Source of the DNA: Myxococcales bacterium
GTDB lineage: Bacteria > Myxococcota_A > UBA9160 > JALSIO01
DNA: 15,691 nt
Assembly: GCA_026989995.1 (NCBI GenBank)
Contig: JALSIO010000511.1
Coordinates: 1-15,691 of the forward strand
Reading direction: 5' to 3'
Both the position numbers and the translations under genes were made by a program. Within the stretch, counting starts at the first letter, position 1. Each line of letters begins with the position of its first letter. Below, one piece after another: positions 7,026 through 13,742 of the stretch. The notes beneath the pieces were generated by a model, which saw only the letters and a list, made by a program, of their open reading frames with translations, searched no databases and had not been told where the DNA came from.

Positions 7026-8459
7026 TCAGCGCCGCCAGAAGCTCCGCTGCAGGAGCACCACCACCGTGAAGAGCTCGAGCCGCCCGGCGATCATGGCCGC
7101 AGCGAGGGTGAGCTTCGCGTAGCCGGGCATGTGGGCGAAGTTGTCGGTGGGCCCCACGGCGCCGAGGCCCGGCCCGACGTTTCCGACGGCGGTCAGCGCG
7201 GCTGAGATCGACGTGTCGAGGTCGTAGCCGGCGGCAGCCACCACGAGGCTCGCACCGAGGGCCACGGCCGCGTAGGCCGTGAAGAAGGACCAGACGTCCG
7301 CGAGCAGGCCCGCGTTCAGGGGCTGGTCCCCGTAGCGGAGGGAAACCACCCGATGGGGGCGCATGGCCCGGGCCAGGGAGGCCTGCAGCATCTTGAGCCC
7401 GAGGACCACCCGCAGGCCCTTGACGCCGCCCGCCGTGGAGCCGGCCATTCCGCCCAGGATCATGAGCTGAAGGAGCACGAGGCCGGCGATGGCGGGCCAG
7501 CGCTCGTAGTCCGCCGTGGCGTAGCCTGTCGTGGTCACGATCGAGGCGACCTGGAAGGCGACGTCCCGCAGGCTCGCCCCGGCCGCATCCTCTCCCACCG
7601 TGAACAGCGCCACCAGCGCCACCGAGACCCCGACCAGGACCGCGAAGTAGCGCAGCTCGGTGTCGCGAAGCACCGGGCCGACCTGCCCCTGGGTGAGGCG
7701 GTAGTGGAGCGAGAAGTTCACGCCGGAGATCAGCATGAAGGCGATGGCGATCCACTCGATCACGGGAGAGCCGAAGGCGGCGAGCGAGGTGTTCTTCGTG
7801 GAGAAGCCACCGGTGGACAGCGTGGTGAGCGCATGGCAGACGGCGTCGAAGAATCCCATGCCGCCCAGCCAGTAGGCGAGGCAGGCCGCGGCGGAGATCC
7901 CGATGTAGACCTGCAGCAGTGCCCGGGCCGTCTGGGCCACCCTCGGGCGGAGCTTCTCTACGGTCACGCCCGGCAGCTCCGCCTTGATGAGCTGCATGCC
8001 GCCGATGCCGAGGAGGGGAAGCACGGCGATCACGAAGACGATGATGCCCATGCCGCCCAGCCACTGGGTGATCGAGCGCCACAGAAGGAGCGCCCGCGGG
8101 GCGGCCTCGATGTCGGTCATGACCGAGGAGCCCGTGGTGGTGAACCCCGCCACGGCCTCGAAGAGGGCATCCACCGGTGCGAGGACACCCGTCAGCACGA
8201 ACGGAATCGATCCGAAGAGGGAAGCGAGGACCCAACCCAGGGTCACGACCACGAAGCTGTCCCGGGTTCGGAGGGTGGGGACCTCGGGCCGCGAGCCGAG
8301 CGCCAGCGACAGCCCCACGATGAGCGCCACCGCCGCGCTCAGCACCCAGGGCAGGAGCGACTCGCCCGTGGCCAGCGCGAAGAGCAGGGGCACTCCCTGG
8401 ACCCCGCCGATCCCGGCCAGCAGGAACCCCAGGATCCGTAGGTCGAGAAGCGCGTTCAA
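7026..8459 (-). CDS. trkH: TrkH-type potassium uptake transporter, membrane subunit
   Basis: TrkH is the K+-conducting subunit of the Trk/Ktr system, normally gated by the cytosolic nucleotide-binding protein TrkA. The 477-residue protein is hydrophobic and has the fourfold M1-P-M2 plan. The four selectivity-filter segments are FTTTGSS (106-112), STGGFS (215-220), TTTGYA (309-314) and NVGPGLG (427-433). Short charged loops include TQWLGGMGIIVF (131-142). The start is TTG, chosen because the first helix, DLRILGFLLAGIGG, begins immediately after it and codons further upstream look non-coding. The only nearby ribosome-binding-like sequence is a G-rich run. No trkA lies in the window. nrdJ is 229 bp upstream on the same strand but separated by strong hairpins, so trkH is probably transcribed independently. 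Confidence 0.93.
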   Translation of the reverse strand: MNALLDLRILGFLLAGIGGVQGVPLLFALATGESLLPWVLSAAVALIVGLSLALGSRPEVPTLRTRDSFVVVTLGWVLASLFGSIPFVLTGVLAPVDALFEAVAGFTTTGSSVMTDIEAAPRALLLWRSITQWLGGMGIIVFVIAVLPLLGIGGMQLIKAELPGVTVEKLRPRVAQTARALLQVYIGISAAACLAYWLGGMGFFDAVCHALTTLSTGGFSTKNTSLAAFGSPVIEWIAIAFMLISGVNFSLHYRLTQGQVGPVLRDTELRYFAVLVGVSVALVALFTVGEDAAGASLRDVAFQVASIVTTTGYATADYERWPAIAGLVLLQLMILGGMAGSTAGGVKGLRVVLGLKMLQASLARAMRPHRVVSLRYGDQPLNAGLLADVWSFFTAYAAVALGASLVVAAAGYDLDTSISAALTAVGNVGPGLGAVGPTDNFAHMPGYAKLTLAAAMIAGRLELFTVVVLLQRSFWRR

Positions 8460-8481
8460 ACGGTGCCGCCCCCGCCCGGAA

Positions 8482-8487
8482 AGCCTA
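8482..8487 (-). promoter_or_regulatory. candidate trkH -10 box
   Basis: TAGGCT on the minus strand ends 22 nt before the TTG start of trkH and predicts a short leader of about 15 nt. The same hexamer is used in front of lgt. No -35 is recognisable. Confidence 0.35.
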
Positions 8488-8600
8488 GCAGCACGCGGGC
8501 CACCGGATCGCCGCCCACCGGGGAGACGGCGGCAGGCGGGGCCGGCGCTCCGGGCCCGCGGCGGGCCGGGGTCGCTCGGCCCGGAGCCAGAAGCTGGAAC

Positions 8601-8672
8601 GCGGAGCGCCCCCGCCGAAGCGGGGAGCGCTCCGCGCTCCGCGGCGTCTCACCCCCCCGACCGAGACGCCGC
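8601..8672 (-). terminator. tandem hairpins after nrdJ, one with a UUCG tetraloop
   Basis: Reading the minus strand, nrdJ's stop (8691-8689) is followed 16 nt later by a perfect 10-bp stem (arms 8663-8672 and 8641-8650, 12-nt loop). Next comes a 15-bp stem with one bulged base (arms 8620-8635 and 8601-8615) closed by a C(UUCG)G loop, the most stable common tetraloop. No U-tract follows. The pair probably ends or 3'-protects the nrdJ mRNA. The 229-bp gap 8460-8688 holds no gene. Confidence 0.55.
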
Positions 8673-8688
8673 AAGACGTTGCCGGGCT

Positions 8689-11571
8689 TCAGCTACATCC
8701 CGTGGTATCCCCGCAGTTCGGGCAGACATGGCAGCTGCCGTTCCGGAGGACCAGGGAGCCGCAGTTGGAGCAGGTGGTGGCGTCTCCCTGGCTCCGGGCC
8801 ACCTCCTGCTCCAGCTCCTCGGGACCGGCCGCTCCGCCGGCCACCACGGCCTTCGGGGCCTCGAGCTCGACCTCGGCGGGGGCGGGTTCCTCGGCCGCCA
8901 CGGCGCCCTCGGCCAGGAAGCGATTGCCGAGCCAGCGGAAGACGTAGTCCGTCACCGACTTCGCAAAGGGGATCTCCCGGTTGGTGGTGAATCCGGAGGG
9001 CTCGAAGCGGGTGTGGGAGAACTTGTCCACCAGCGTGCGCAGGGGCACCCCGTGCTGGAGGGCGATGGAGGTCATGGTGGCGATGGTGTCCATCAGCCCG
9101 GAGACCGTGCTCCCCTCCTTGGCCATCTTGAGGAAGATCTCCCCCGGGCTCCCGTCCTCGTACAGGCCCACCGTGAGGTATCCCTCGTGGCCGGAGATCG
9201 AGAACTTGTGGGTGATCGCCCGCCGCTCGTCGGGGAGCTTGCGGCGGATCGGCTTCGGCATCTCGAGGACCTTGCCGCCCTCTTCCTTTCCGCCCGTATT
9301 GAGGGGCTGCGTCCGCTTGCTGCCGTCGCGGTAGACTGCGAGCGCCTTGAGACCGAGACGCCAGCCGAGCACGTAGGCCTCCATCACGTCCTCGACCGTG
9401 CTCTCGGCGGGCATGTTCACCGTCTTCGAGATGGCGCCGGAGAGGAAGGGCTGCACGGCGCCCATCATGCGCACATGCCCGTCCCACGGGATCGAGCGGC
9501 TGCCCGCCGCAGGCCGGAAGGCGCAGTCGAAGACCGGCAGGTGCGCGTCGCGGAGGTGCGGAGCCCCCTCGATGGTCTCCTTCTCGTCGACGTAGGCGAG
9601 GATCTCCTCGATCTCGGCCTCCGCGTAGCCGAGCTTGCGCAGCGCCATCGGAACCGTCCGGTTCACGATCTTGAGCATCCCGCCACCCACGAGCTTCTTG
9701 TACTTCACGAGCGCGATGTCGGGCTCGACGCCCGTGGTGTCGCAGTCCATCATGAAGGCGATGGTTCCGGTGGGCGCGAGCACCGTGACCTGGGCGTTGC
9801 GGTATCCGTGGCGCTGGCCGAGCTCCTGGGCGGCAGCCCACGCCTCCCGAGCGGCGCGGTGCAGATCCTCCGGCACCCCGCCGGGCGGGATCGCCTCGGC
9901 CGCGGCGCGGTGCATGCCGATCACCTCGAGGAAGGGCTTCCGGTTCATGCGATAGCGCCGGAAGGGTCCCATGGCGCCGGCGATCTCGGCGCTGGTGCGG
10001 TAGGCCTCGCCGCACATCAACGCGGTGAGCGAGGCCGCCATGTTGCGCCCCTCGTCGCTGTCGTAGGGGACCCCCATCGCCATCAACAGGGCGCCGAGGT
10101 TCGCGTAGCCGAGCCCGAGCGGGCGGTAGAGGTGGGAGTTCCTCGCGATCCGCGGGGTCGGATAGTCGGCGTGGTCGACGATGATCTCCTGGGCCAGGAT
10201 CATCACCGACACCGCGTGGCGGAACCCGTCGACGTCGAAGCGCCCGTCCTCGCCGACGAAGCTCATCAGGTTGAGGCTCGCCAGGTTGCAGGCCGTGTCG
10301 TCGAGGAACATGTATTCCGAGCACGGATTGCTGGCGTTGATCCGCCCCGAGGCCTTGCAGGGATTCCAGCGGTTGATGGTCGTGTCGTACTGGATTCCCG
10401 GGTCGCCGCAGACGTGGGCAGCCTCCGCCATCTCGCGGAGGAGCTCATGGGCGTCGAGGGTCTCGACCGGATCGCCCGTGGTCACGGCGCGGGTCTGCCA
10501 GGGACGCCTGTCGAGCGCCGCGCGCATGAAGGAATCGGTGACGCGGACCGAGTGGTTCGCGTTCTGGTAGAAGATCGAGTCGTAGGCCCCGCCGGGCACG
10601 TTGAAGCCGCCGTCGTAGCCGGCCTCGATCAGTGCCCATGCCTTCTTCTCCTCCTCCGCCTTGCAGCGGATGAACTCCCGGATGTCCGGGTGATCCACGT
10701 TCAGGATCACCATCTTGGCGGCGCGGCGCGTCTTGCCCCCGGACTTCACGACGCCGGCAAAGGAGTCGTAGCCCTTCATGAACGAAACCGGGCCCGAGGC
10801 GATGCCGCCGCCGGCGAGGGGCTCGCGGGAGGAGCGGATGGCGGAGAGATTGGAGCCGGTGCCCGAGCCGCCCTTGAAGAGCATGGCCTCGGTCTTGGCC
10901 AGCTCCATGATGGACTCCATCGTGTCCTCGACGGAGTTGATGAAGCAGGCGCTGGCCTGCTGCGGCGTGTCCTTGACCCCGAGATTGAACCAGACGGGGC
11001 TGTTGAACGAGGCCCGCTGGTGGAGAAGGATCCAGGTCAGCTCGTCGCGGAAGGCGGAGCGGGCCGTGCTCCCCGCGAAGTAGCCGGATTGGTCGCCCCA
11101 CCGGCAAAGGGTGTCGACCACGCGCCCCACGAGCTGGCGGACGCTCCGCTCCCGCTCCGGCGTGCCGAGGTGCCCGCGGAAGTACTTGGAGGCGACGACG
11201 TTGGTCGCGAGCTGCGACCAGCTCTCGGGGACCTCGACGTCATCCTGCTCGAAGACCGTTCCGCCGTCCTCACCCGCGATGCGCGCCGTCCGGACCGACC
11301 AGCGAACCGTGTCGAAGGGATCCTCGTCCTCGCGGGTGAAGTGCCGCCGCACCGGGATTCCCGAAGGGCGCGCCTTCCGGGAGCGCCCGCCCGAGGAACC
11401 GACCGGTCGAAGGGACCGCCGTCGCCCGGCGCCCGTCCCCGTGGATCGGGACGCATCCGCGGTGGCCGCCGTCGGCGCCACCCCCGGCCGGGCGCCGTCC
11501 GCGCCCTCGACGCCTCCCCGCACCTCCGAGCCGGGCCCGCCGATCCCTTCGAGTCCGTCCGACACGCTCAC
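8689..11571 (-). CDS. nrdJ: class II adenosylcobalamin-dependent ribonucleotide reductase
   Basis: NrdJ reduces ribonucleotides to deoxyribonucleotides, using adenosylcobalamin to generate the active-site thiyl radical, with or without oxygen. From the GTG at 11571 the protein has 960 residues. Residues 1-74 are a Gly/Ala/Arg/Ser-rich tail. The core starts at VRRHFT, then shows VEVPESWSQLATNVVASKYFRG and FNSPVWFNLGV. The redox Cys209 is in SACFINS. The radical-site motif NPCSE holds Cys417 and Glu419, with TACNLASLNL just after. Further on are LAPTGTIAFMMDCDTTGVEPD and a C-terminal Cys cluster (CSNCGS, then CHVCPNCGDTTGC) of the kind that relays reduction or binds zinc. The start is uncertain: the frame is open to an ATG at 11790 with no conserved sequence, and a GTG at 11565 is also possible. 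It is a single-gene unit with strong hairpins downstream. No cobalamin gene or nrdR is nearby. Confidence 0.95.
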   Translation of the reverse strand: MSVSDGLEGIGGPGSEVRGGVEGADGARPGVAPTAATADASRSTGTGAGRRRSLRPVGSSGGRSRKARPSGIPVRRHFTREDEDPFDTVRWSVRTARIAGEDGGTVFEQDDVEVPESWSQLATNVVASKYFRGHLGTPERERSVRQLVGRVVDTLCRWGDQSGYFAGSTARSAFRDELTWILLHQRASFNSPVWFNLGVKDTPQQASACFINSVEDTMESIMELAKTEAMLFKGGSGTGSNLSAIRSSREPLAGGGIASGPVSFMKGYDSFAGVVKSGGKTRRAAKMVILNVDHPDIREFIRCKAEEEKKAWALIEAGYDGGFNVPGGAYDSIFYQNANHSVRVTDSFMRAALDRRPWQTRAVTTGDPVETLDAHELLREMAEAAHVCGDPGIQYDTTINRWNPCKASGRINASNPCSEYMFLDDTACNLASLNLMSFVGEDGRFDVDGFRHAVSVMILAQEIIVDHADYPTPRIARNSHLYRPLGLGYANLGALLMAMGVPYDSDEGRNMAASLTALMCGEAYRTSAEIAGAMGPFRRYRMNRKPFLEVIGMHRAAAEAIPPGGVPEDLHRAAREAWAAAQELGQRHGYRNAQVTVLAPTGTIAFMMDCDTTGVEPDIALVKYKKLVGGGMLKIVNRTVPMALRKLGYAEAEIEEILAYVDEKETIEGAPHLRDAHLPVFDCAFRPAAGSRSIPWDGHVRMMGAVQPFLSGAISKTVNMPAESTVEDVMEAYVLGWRLGLKALAVYRDGSKRTQPLNTGGKEEGGKVLEMPKPIRRKLPDERRAITHKFSISGHEGYLTVGLYEDGSPGEIFLKMAKEGSTVSGLMDTIATMTSIALQHGVPLRTLVDKFSHTRFEPSGFTTNREIPFAKSVTDYVFRWLGNRFLAEGAVAAEEPAPAEVELEAPKAVVAGGAAGPEELEQEVARSQGDATTCSNCGSLVLRNGSCHVCPNCGDTTGCS

Positions 11572-11811
11572 CCCCCAAGGCTTTCCCACGCCGCCTTCCG
11601 GCGAAGCGCCGAGAGGCGACGAATTCGAACCGATGCATGAGACCGGGCCGGCCCGCCCGGCCCGAAGAGATGAGAGAGGCCCCGGGAAGCTTCCCGGGGC
11701 CCCCGAGCAGGAGCCGAGTCCTCCGTCCCGTCTCGAGCCCGCGTTCCCCGTGGTGGCCGCCTGTACCCCCCAGGCCACCGCGAGGACCATCTCATATCCC
11801 CGTGGCCTTCA
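11572..11811 (-). other. untranslated leader of nrdJ
   Basis: This stretch of about 235 bp lies between the candidate promoter and the nrdJ start. It has no conserved protein in any frame and contains GC-rich self-complementary segments: the palindrome at 11678-11701, and a second 12-nt palindrome CGGGCCGGCCCG at 11644-11655. I looked for a cobalamin riboswitch (B12 box and the GCCACTG element) on the minus strand and did not find a recognisable one. Confidence 0.45.
11678..11701 (-). promoter_or_regulatory. 24-nt perfect palindrome, possible attenuator
   Basis: The two 12-nt halves, GGCCCCGGGAAG and CTTCCCGGGGCC, are exact reverse complements. As RNA they give a 10-bp stem with an AGCU loop. 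On the minus (nrdJ) strand the stem is followed by a pyrimidine-rich run, TCTCTCATCTCTT. That resembles a weak intrinsic terminator inside the leader, so premature termination of the nrdJ transcript is possible. Alternatively it is a binding site for a dimeric regulator. Confidence 0.4.
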
Positions 11812-11840
11812 CACTTACTCCGGCGCATGCGGACGGTCAA
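11812..11840 (-). promoter_or_regulatory. candidate nrdJ promoter
   Basis: On the minus strand TTGACC (11840-11835), a 17-nt spacer and TAAGTG (11817-11812) are arranged like a sigma-70 promoter; the -35 equals that of the kinase promoter. The -10 is weak. The surrounding 100 bp (11801-11900) is only about 55% G+C, well below the rest of the window, as expected for a promoter. Expected start is near 11805. No NrdR-box pair was recognisable. Confidence 0.4.
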
Positions 11841-11997
11841 GAAGAAAGCACAAGATCTGGGGTTCGAATGCCTGGACAGACACAACCCATCGAGTTCCAA
11901 AGCCTTTTCGGCGCTGGGGAGAGACCCCGCCCGGGCCCGGGGAAACCCCGGAGGTGCGTCCGGACTCTGCAACCCCTTGGAATCAAAGGATTGACGC

Positions 11998-12028
11998 GAT
12001 GCGCTGCCGCGACGCGTCGCAACGCATC
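11998..12028 (-). terminator. hairpin at the end of the F420/NADPH oxidoreductase-like gene
   Basis: GATGCG (11998-12003) pairs with CGCATC (12023-12028) and encloses the perfect palindrome GCGACGCGTCGC (12009-12020). It begins at the stop codon of the gene ending at 12027. On the minus strand it is followed by TCAATCCTTTGATT, the least GC-rich bases nearby. It is a plausible terminator separating this gene from nrdJ. Confidence 0.35.
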
Positions 12029-12746
12029 ACGGTGCCGGTCGGCCGGACCCGCGGGCCGCGTCTTCCGGCAGGCCGGTGAGCCGGATGCCCACCCCCTCCG
12101 GCACCCGGTAGCGGATGTTCATCCCGATCAGGAGCGCCGTGATCCCCTCCACCACCCGGGCGTTGGAAAGCGGCCCCCCGTCGACGGCCCGAAGACCGGG
12201 CACGAGCGGGCACAGACCCATCACGATCCGCCGGGCCTCGGCCGGGCCCGAGACGATCACGTCGCACGGGACCTCCTCCTCGAGATTCCGGAGCCGGTGG
12301 GCCGAGACGTTCTGGAAGGCCGACACCACGGCCACCCCGTCCGGCACGAGCGAGGCCACGAGCTCCGCGCAGGAGCCCTGCCACACGCCGAGCAGGCGCG
12401 CGGCGGAGTCGCCGATGGCGCTCGCGAGCGGAACGCCCATGGAGACCACGATCTGCCCGGGCGCGAGGGCCTCGCGCAGCCCCTTCACCGTGGCCGCGGT
12501 GTGCTCGAAGGGCACGGAGAGGATCACGATCCGCGCCCGGCCGCACGCGGCGGGATTCTCGAGGCCCTCCACCTGCGCGCCCGGAGCCGCAGCGCGCACC
12601 AGGTCGGCGGCCGCGTGGGCCCGGTCGGCCACCCGGGAGCCGATGACGACCGGTCTCCCGGCCCGCGCGAAGCGCAGCGCCAGGCCGAGCCCCTGGTCCC
12701 CCGTTCCGCCGAGGATGGCGATCGCGTCGTCGCTTCGTTCCGACAT
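12027..12746 (-). CDS. F420-dependent NADP oxidoreductase-like protein
   Basis: This 239-residue protein belongs to the NADPH:F420 oxidoreductase (Fno/NpdG) group, which moves hydride between NADPH and the deazaflavin F420. A Rossmann domain opens with AIAILGGTGDQGLGLALRFARAG (the GGTGDQG motif is at 13-19). SR (37-38) after VVIG is the usual contact for the NADP 2'-phosphate. Further family blocks are VILSVPFEHT and VVSAFQNVSA. The compact C-terminal helical domain holds LSNARVVEGITALLIGMNIRY. The ATG is preceded at 7 nt by TACCGT and lacks a ribosome binding site, so it is probably leaderless. The gene is divergent from the DUF971 gene. No F420 biosynthesis gene is in the window. Some members of this fold use other substrates, so F420 use is inferred from family resemblance. 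Confidence 0.85.
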   Translation of the reverse strand: MSERSDDAIAILGGTGDQGLGLALRFARAGRPVVIGSRVADRAHAAADLVRAAAPGAQVEGLENPAACGRARIVILSVPFEHTAATVKGLREALAPGQIVVSMGVPLASAIGDSAARLLGVWQGSCAELVASLVPDGVAVVSAFQNVSAHRLRNLEEEVPCDVIVSGPAEARRIVMGLCPLVPGLRAVDGGPLSNARVVEGITALLIGMNIRYRVPEGVGIRLTGLPEDAARGSGRPAP

Positions 12747-12753
12747 GGCCCGA

Positions 12754-12759
12754 ACGGTA
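12754..12759 (-). promoter_or_regulatory. -10 box of a leaderless promoter
   Basis: On the minus strand TACCGT is followed by TCGGGCC (7 nt) and then the ATG at 12746. Transcription would begin at or next to the start codon. No -35 is seen. Confidence 0.45.
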
Positions 12760-12794
12760 GCCGATCGCTCCCGCGGCTCCGCCGGTGCACCGCC

Positions 12795-12813
12795 CCGCCT
12801 CCGCCGGAGGCGG
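12795..12813. repeat. 19-bp inverted repeat, candidate operator
   Basis: CCGCCTCCG and CGGAGGCGG are perfect 9-bp arms around a single central C. The element sits in the 96-bp divergent gap between the oxidoreductase-like and DUF971 genes. It overlaps the expected -35 region of the rightward promoter (-10 at 12831-12836). That position would suit a repressor or activator controlling one or both genes. Confidence 0.4.
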
Positions 12814-12830
12814 ATGCCCCGCCGGTCCCG

Positions 12831-12836
12831 TAGCCT
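12831..12836 (+). promoter_or_regulatory. -10 box of a leaderless promoter
   Basis: TAGCCT is followed by CCCACC (6 nt) and then the GTG at 12843. The spacing matches the three other leaderless-type starts in the window. Confidence 0.45.
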
Positions 12837-12842
12837 CCCACC

Positions 12843-13154
12843 GTGTCGGACCCCCGGACCCACGCCGTGGCCCTCCGCCAGGACGGGCCCGACGGGCTGC
12901 TCGTCGAGTGGGCGGACGGAACCCGCAGCCGTCTGTCGGTGCGCGAGCTCCGCCTCGCCTGCGCCTGTGCCAGCTGCGTGGACGAGTGGACGGGCGAAGC
13001 CCGGCTCGATCCGGCGAGCGTCCCTCCGGACGTGCGCCCCACCCGCATCCGCGCGGTGGGCCGCTACGGCATCCAGGTGGAGTGGAGCGACGGGCACACG
13101 ACGGGGATCTACCCCTACGCCCGCCTCCGCGCGCTGTGCGACCGGGCCGGCTGA
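12843..13154 (+). CDS. DUF971-domain protein
   Basis: This 103-residue protein is a stand-alone DUF971 domain, the fold found at the N-terminus of gamma-butyrobetaine hydroxylases and also linked to Mrp/ApbC-type Fe-S carriers. Diagnostic features are RELRLACACASCVDEWTG (residues 34-51), with the Cys trio 40, 42 and 45 that may bind metal. It also has GRYGIQVEWSDGHTTGIYPYARLRALC (73-99), nearly a family consensus. The biochemical role of stand-alone members is not established. The GTG start is chosen because TAGCCT lies 6 nt upstream and the domain begins at once; there is no ribosome binding site. Its last codons overlap the first unit of a degenerate 48-bp repeat array. The divergent neighbour is the F420/NADPH oxidoreductase-like gene, but no functional link is known. 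Confidence 0.9.
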   Translation: MSDPRTHAVALRQDGPDGLLVEWADGTRSRLSVRELRLACACASCVDEWTGEARLDPASVPPDVRPTRIRAVGRYGIQVEWSDGHTTGIYPYARLRALCDRAG

Positions 13155-13411
13155 ACCGGCCGCGCACCGGGGCGCCGGGCGCTCGGCAACCCGGCTGCCG
13201 GATGGGCGGCCCGCCGACCGGTCCACGCGCGCTGCGACCGGGCCGGCCGAGCCGCGGGGCGCCGGAAGGTCCACCCACGCCGCGGGGGACAGGCCGGACT
13301 GACGGCCCGCCGGCGGGTCCATGCGCACGGGGCCCGGGGAGGTGAACCGGCAGCGCACCCGCGGGTTCCACGCAGACGAGGAAGCGGGGAGCGGTTCGCC
13401 GCGCTGCCGCC
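13124..13411. repeat. degenerate 48-bp tandem repeat array (about six units)
   Basis: GGTCCAC-type unit starts recur at 13220, 13268, 13316 and 13364, exactly 48 bp apart (the last as GGTTCCACG). The segment GACCGGGCCGGC at 13140, in the last codons of the DUF971 gene, recurs at 13236, exactly 96 bp (2 x 48) later. A weaker copy at 13188 matches about 12 of 17 positions. Units are only about 55% identical (27 of 48 for units 13220 and 13268), so the array is old. It fills most of the 357-bp gap 13155-13511, in which I see no gene. Confidence 0.5.
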
Positions 13412-13511
13412 CGGGCGCACCCCTTCAGAAAGGGATCCGGGCGACCGAAGCAGGCCGGACCGCCGAGCCCCGGATCCCGGACCCCGACCCCCGACTGGCG
13501 AGGAACCCGCC

Positions 13512-13742
13512 ATGCACCCCGACCCCTCGGCCCGAGAGCTCCGCGACTTCGAGCTTCCCCCCACCGCCCTTCGACTCGCCTGGCTCGAGCTCATGGACGA
13601 GCCCTGGGTCGAGAGCTGTTGCATCGACCTGCCCCGGGGCCGCCTCCGGGTCGAGCTGGCCCCGGACCTCGCCGGACCGCGGCGCGAGGCGGCGCGGAAC
13701 CGGCTCGACCGGCTCGAGACGCGACTGGCCACCCTGCGCTGA
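13512..13742 (+). CDS. small hypothetical protein
   Basis: This 76-residue protein is of no family I recognise. The ATG has AGGAA (13501-13505) six to seven bases upstream, a good ribosome binding site, and third codon positions are nearly all G or C, which supports a real gene. The sequence is short, soluble and charged. It has a helical start (ARELRDFELPPTALRLAWLELMDE), a Cys pair in WVESCCIDLPRGRLRVELAP that looks like two short strands, and an Arg/Leu-rich amphipathic C-terminal helix. It follows the 48-bp repeat array and converges on the ChbG-like gene. No function can be given. Confidence 0.65.
   Translation: MHPDPSARELRDFELPPTALRLAWLELMDEPWVESCCIDLPRGRLRVELAPDLAGPRREAARNRLDRLETRLATLR

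Noticed and set aside
7984..11640. A 1218-residue reading frame antisense to trkH and nrdJ
   Set aside because: It is a shadow frame typical of very GC-rich coding DNA: its composition is Arg/Gly/Glu/His-rich with no domain, while the opposite strand has two unmistakable genes.
11572..11790. Longer nrdJ starting at the ATG 11790
   Set aside because: The extra 73 residues look like translated leader (low complexity, no homology) and include the palindrome and the GC hairpins. No ribosome binding site precedes that ATG.
11856..11876. tRNA-like T-loop (GGTTCGAAT) upstream of nrdJ; the minus strand reads GIRTPDLVLS, a peptide often seen from translated tRNA genes
   Set aside because: The pair closing the loop is G-G, no 7-bp acceptor stem can be formed with upstream sequence, and no anticodon arm or CCA end is present. 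It is not a tRNA and not convincing as a tRNA fragment.
11572..12026. Cobalamin riboswitch before the B12-dependent reductase
   Set aside because: I looked on the minus strand for the B12 box and the GCCACTG-type element and found nothing close. A covariance-model search would be decisive.
12747..13358. N-terminal extension of the F420/NADPH oxidoreductase-like gene to 13358
   Set aside because: The frame stays open only because of GC bias and the 48-bp periodic array; it runs antisense to the clear DUF971 gene, and the Rossmann domain begins right after the ATG at 12746.
13155..13511. CRISPR-like array because of the regular 48-bp spacing
   Set aside because: Units are directly adjacent and degenerate across their whole length. 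There is no conserved repeat separated by unique spacers, and no cas gene.
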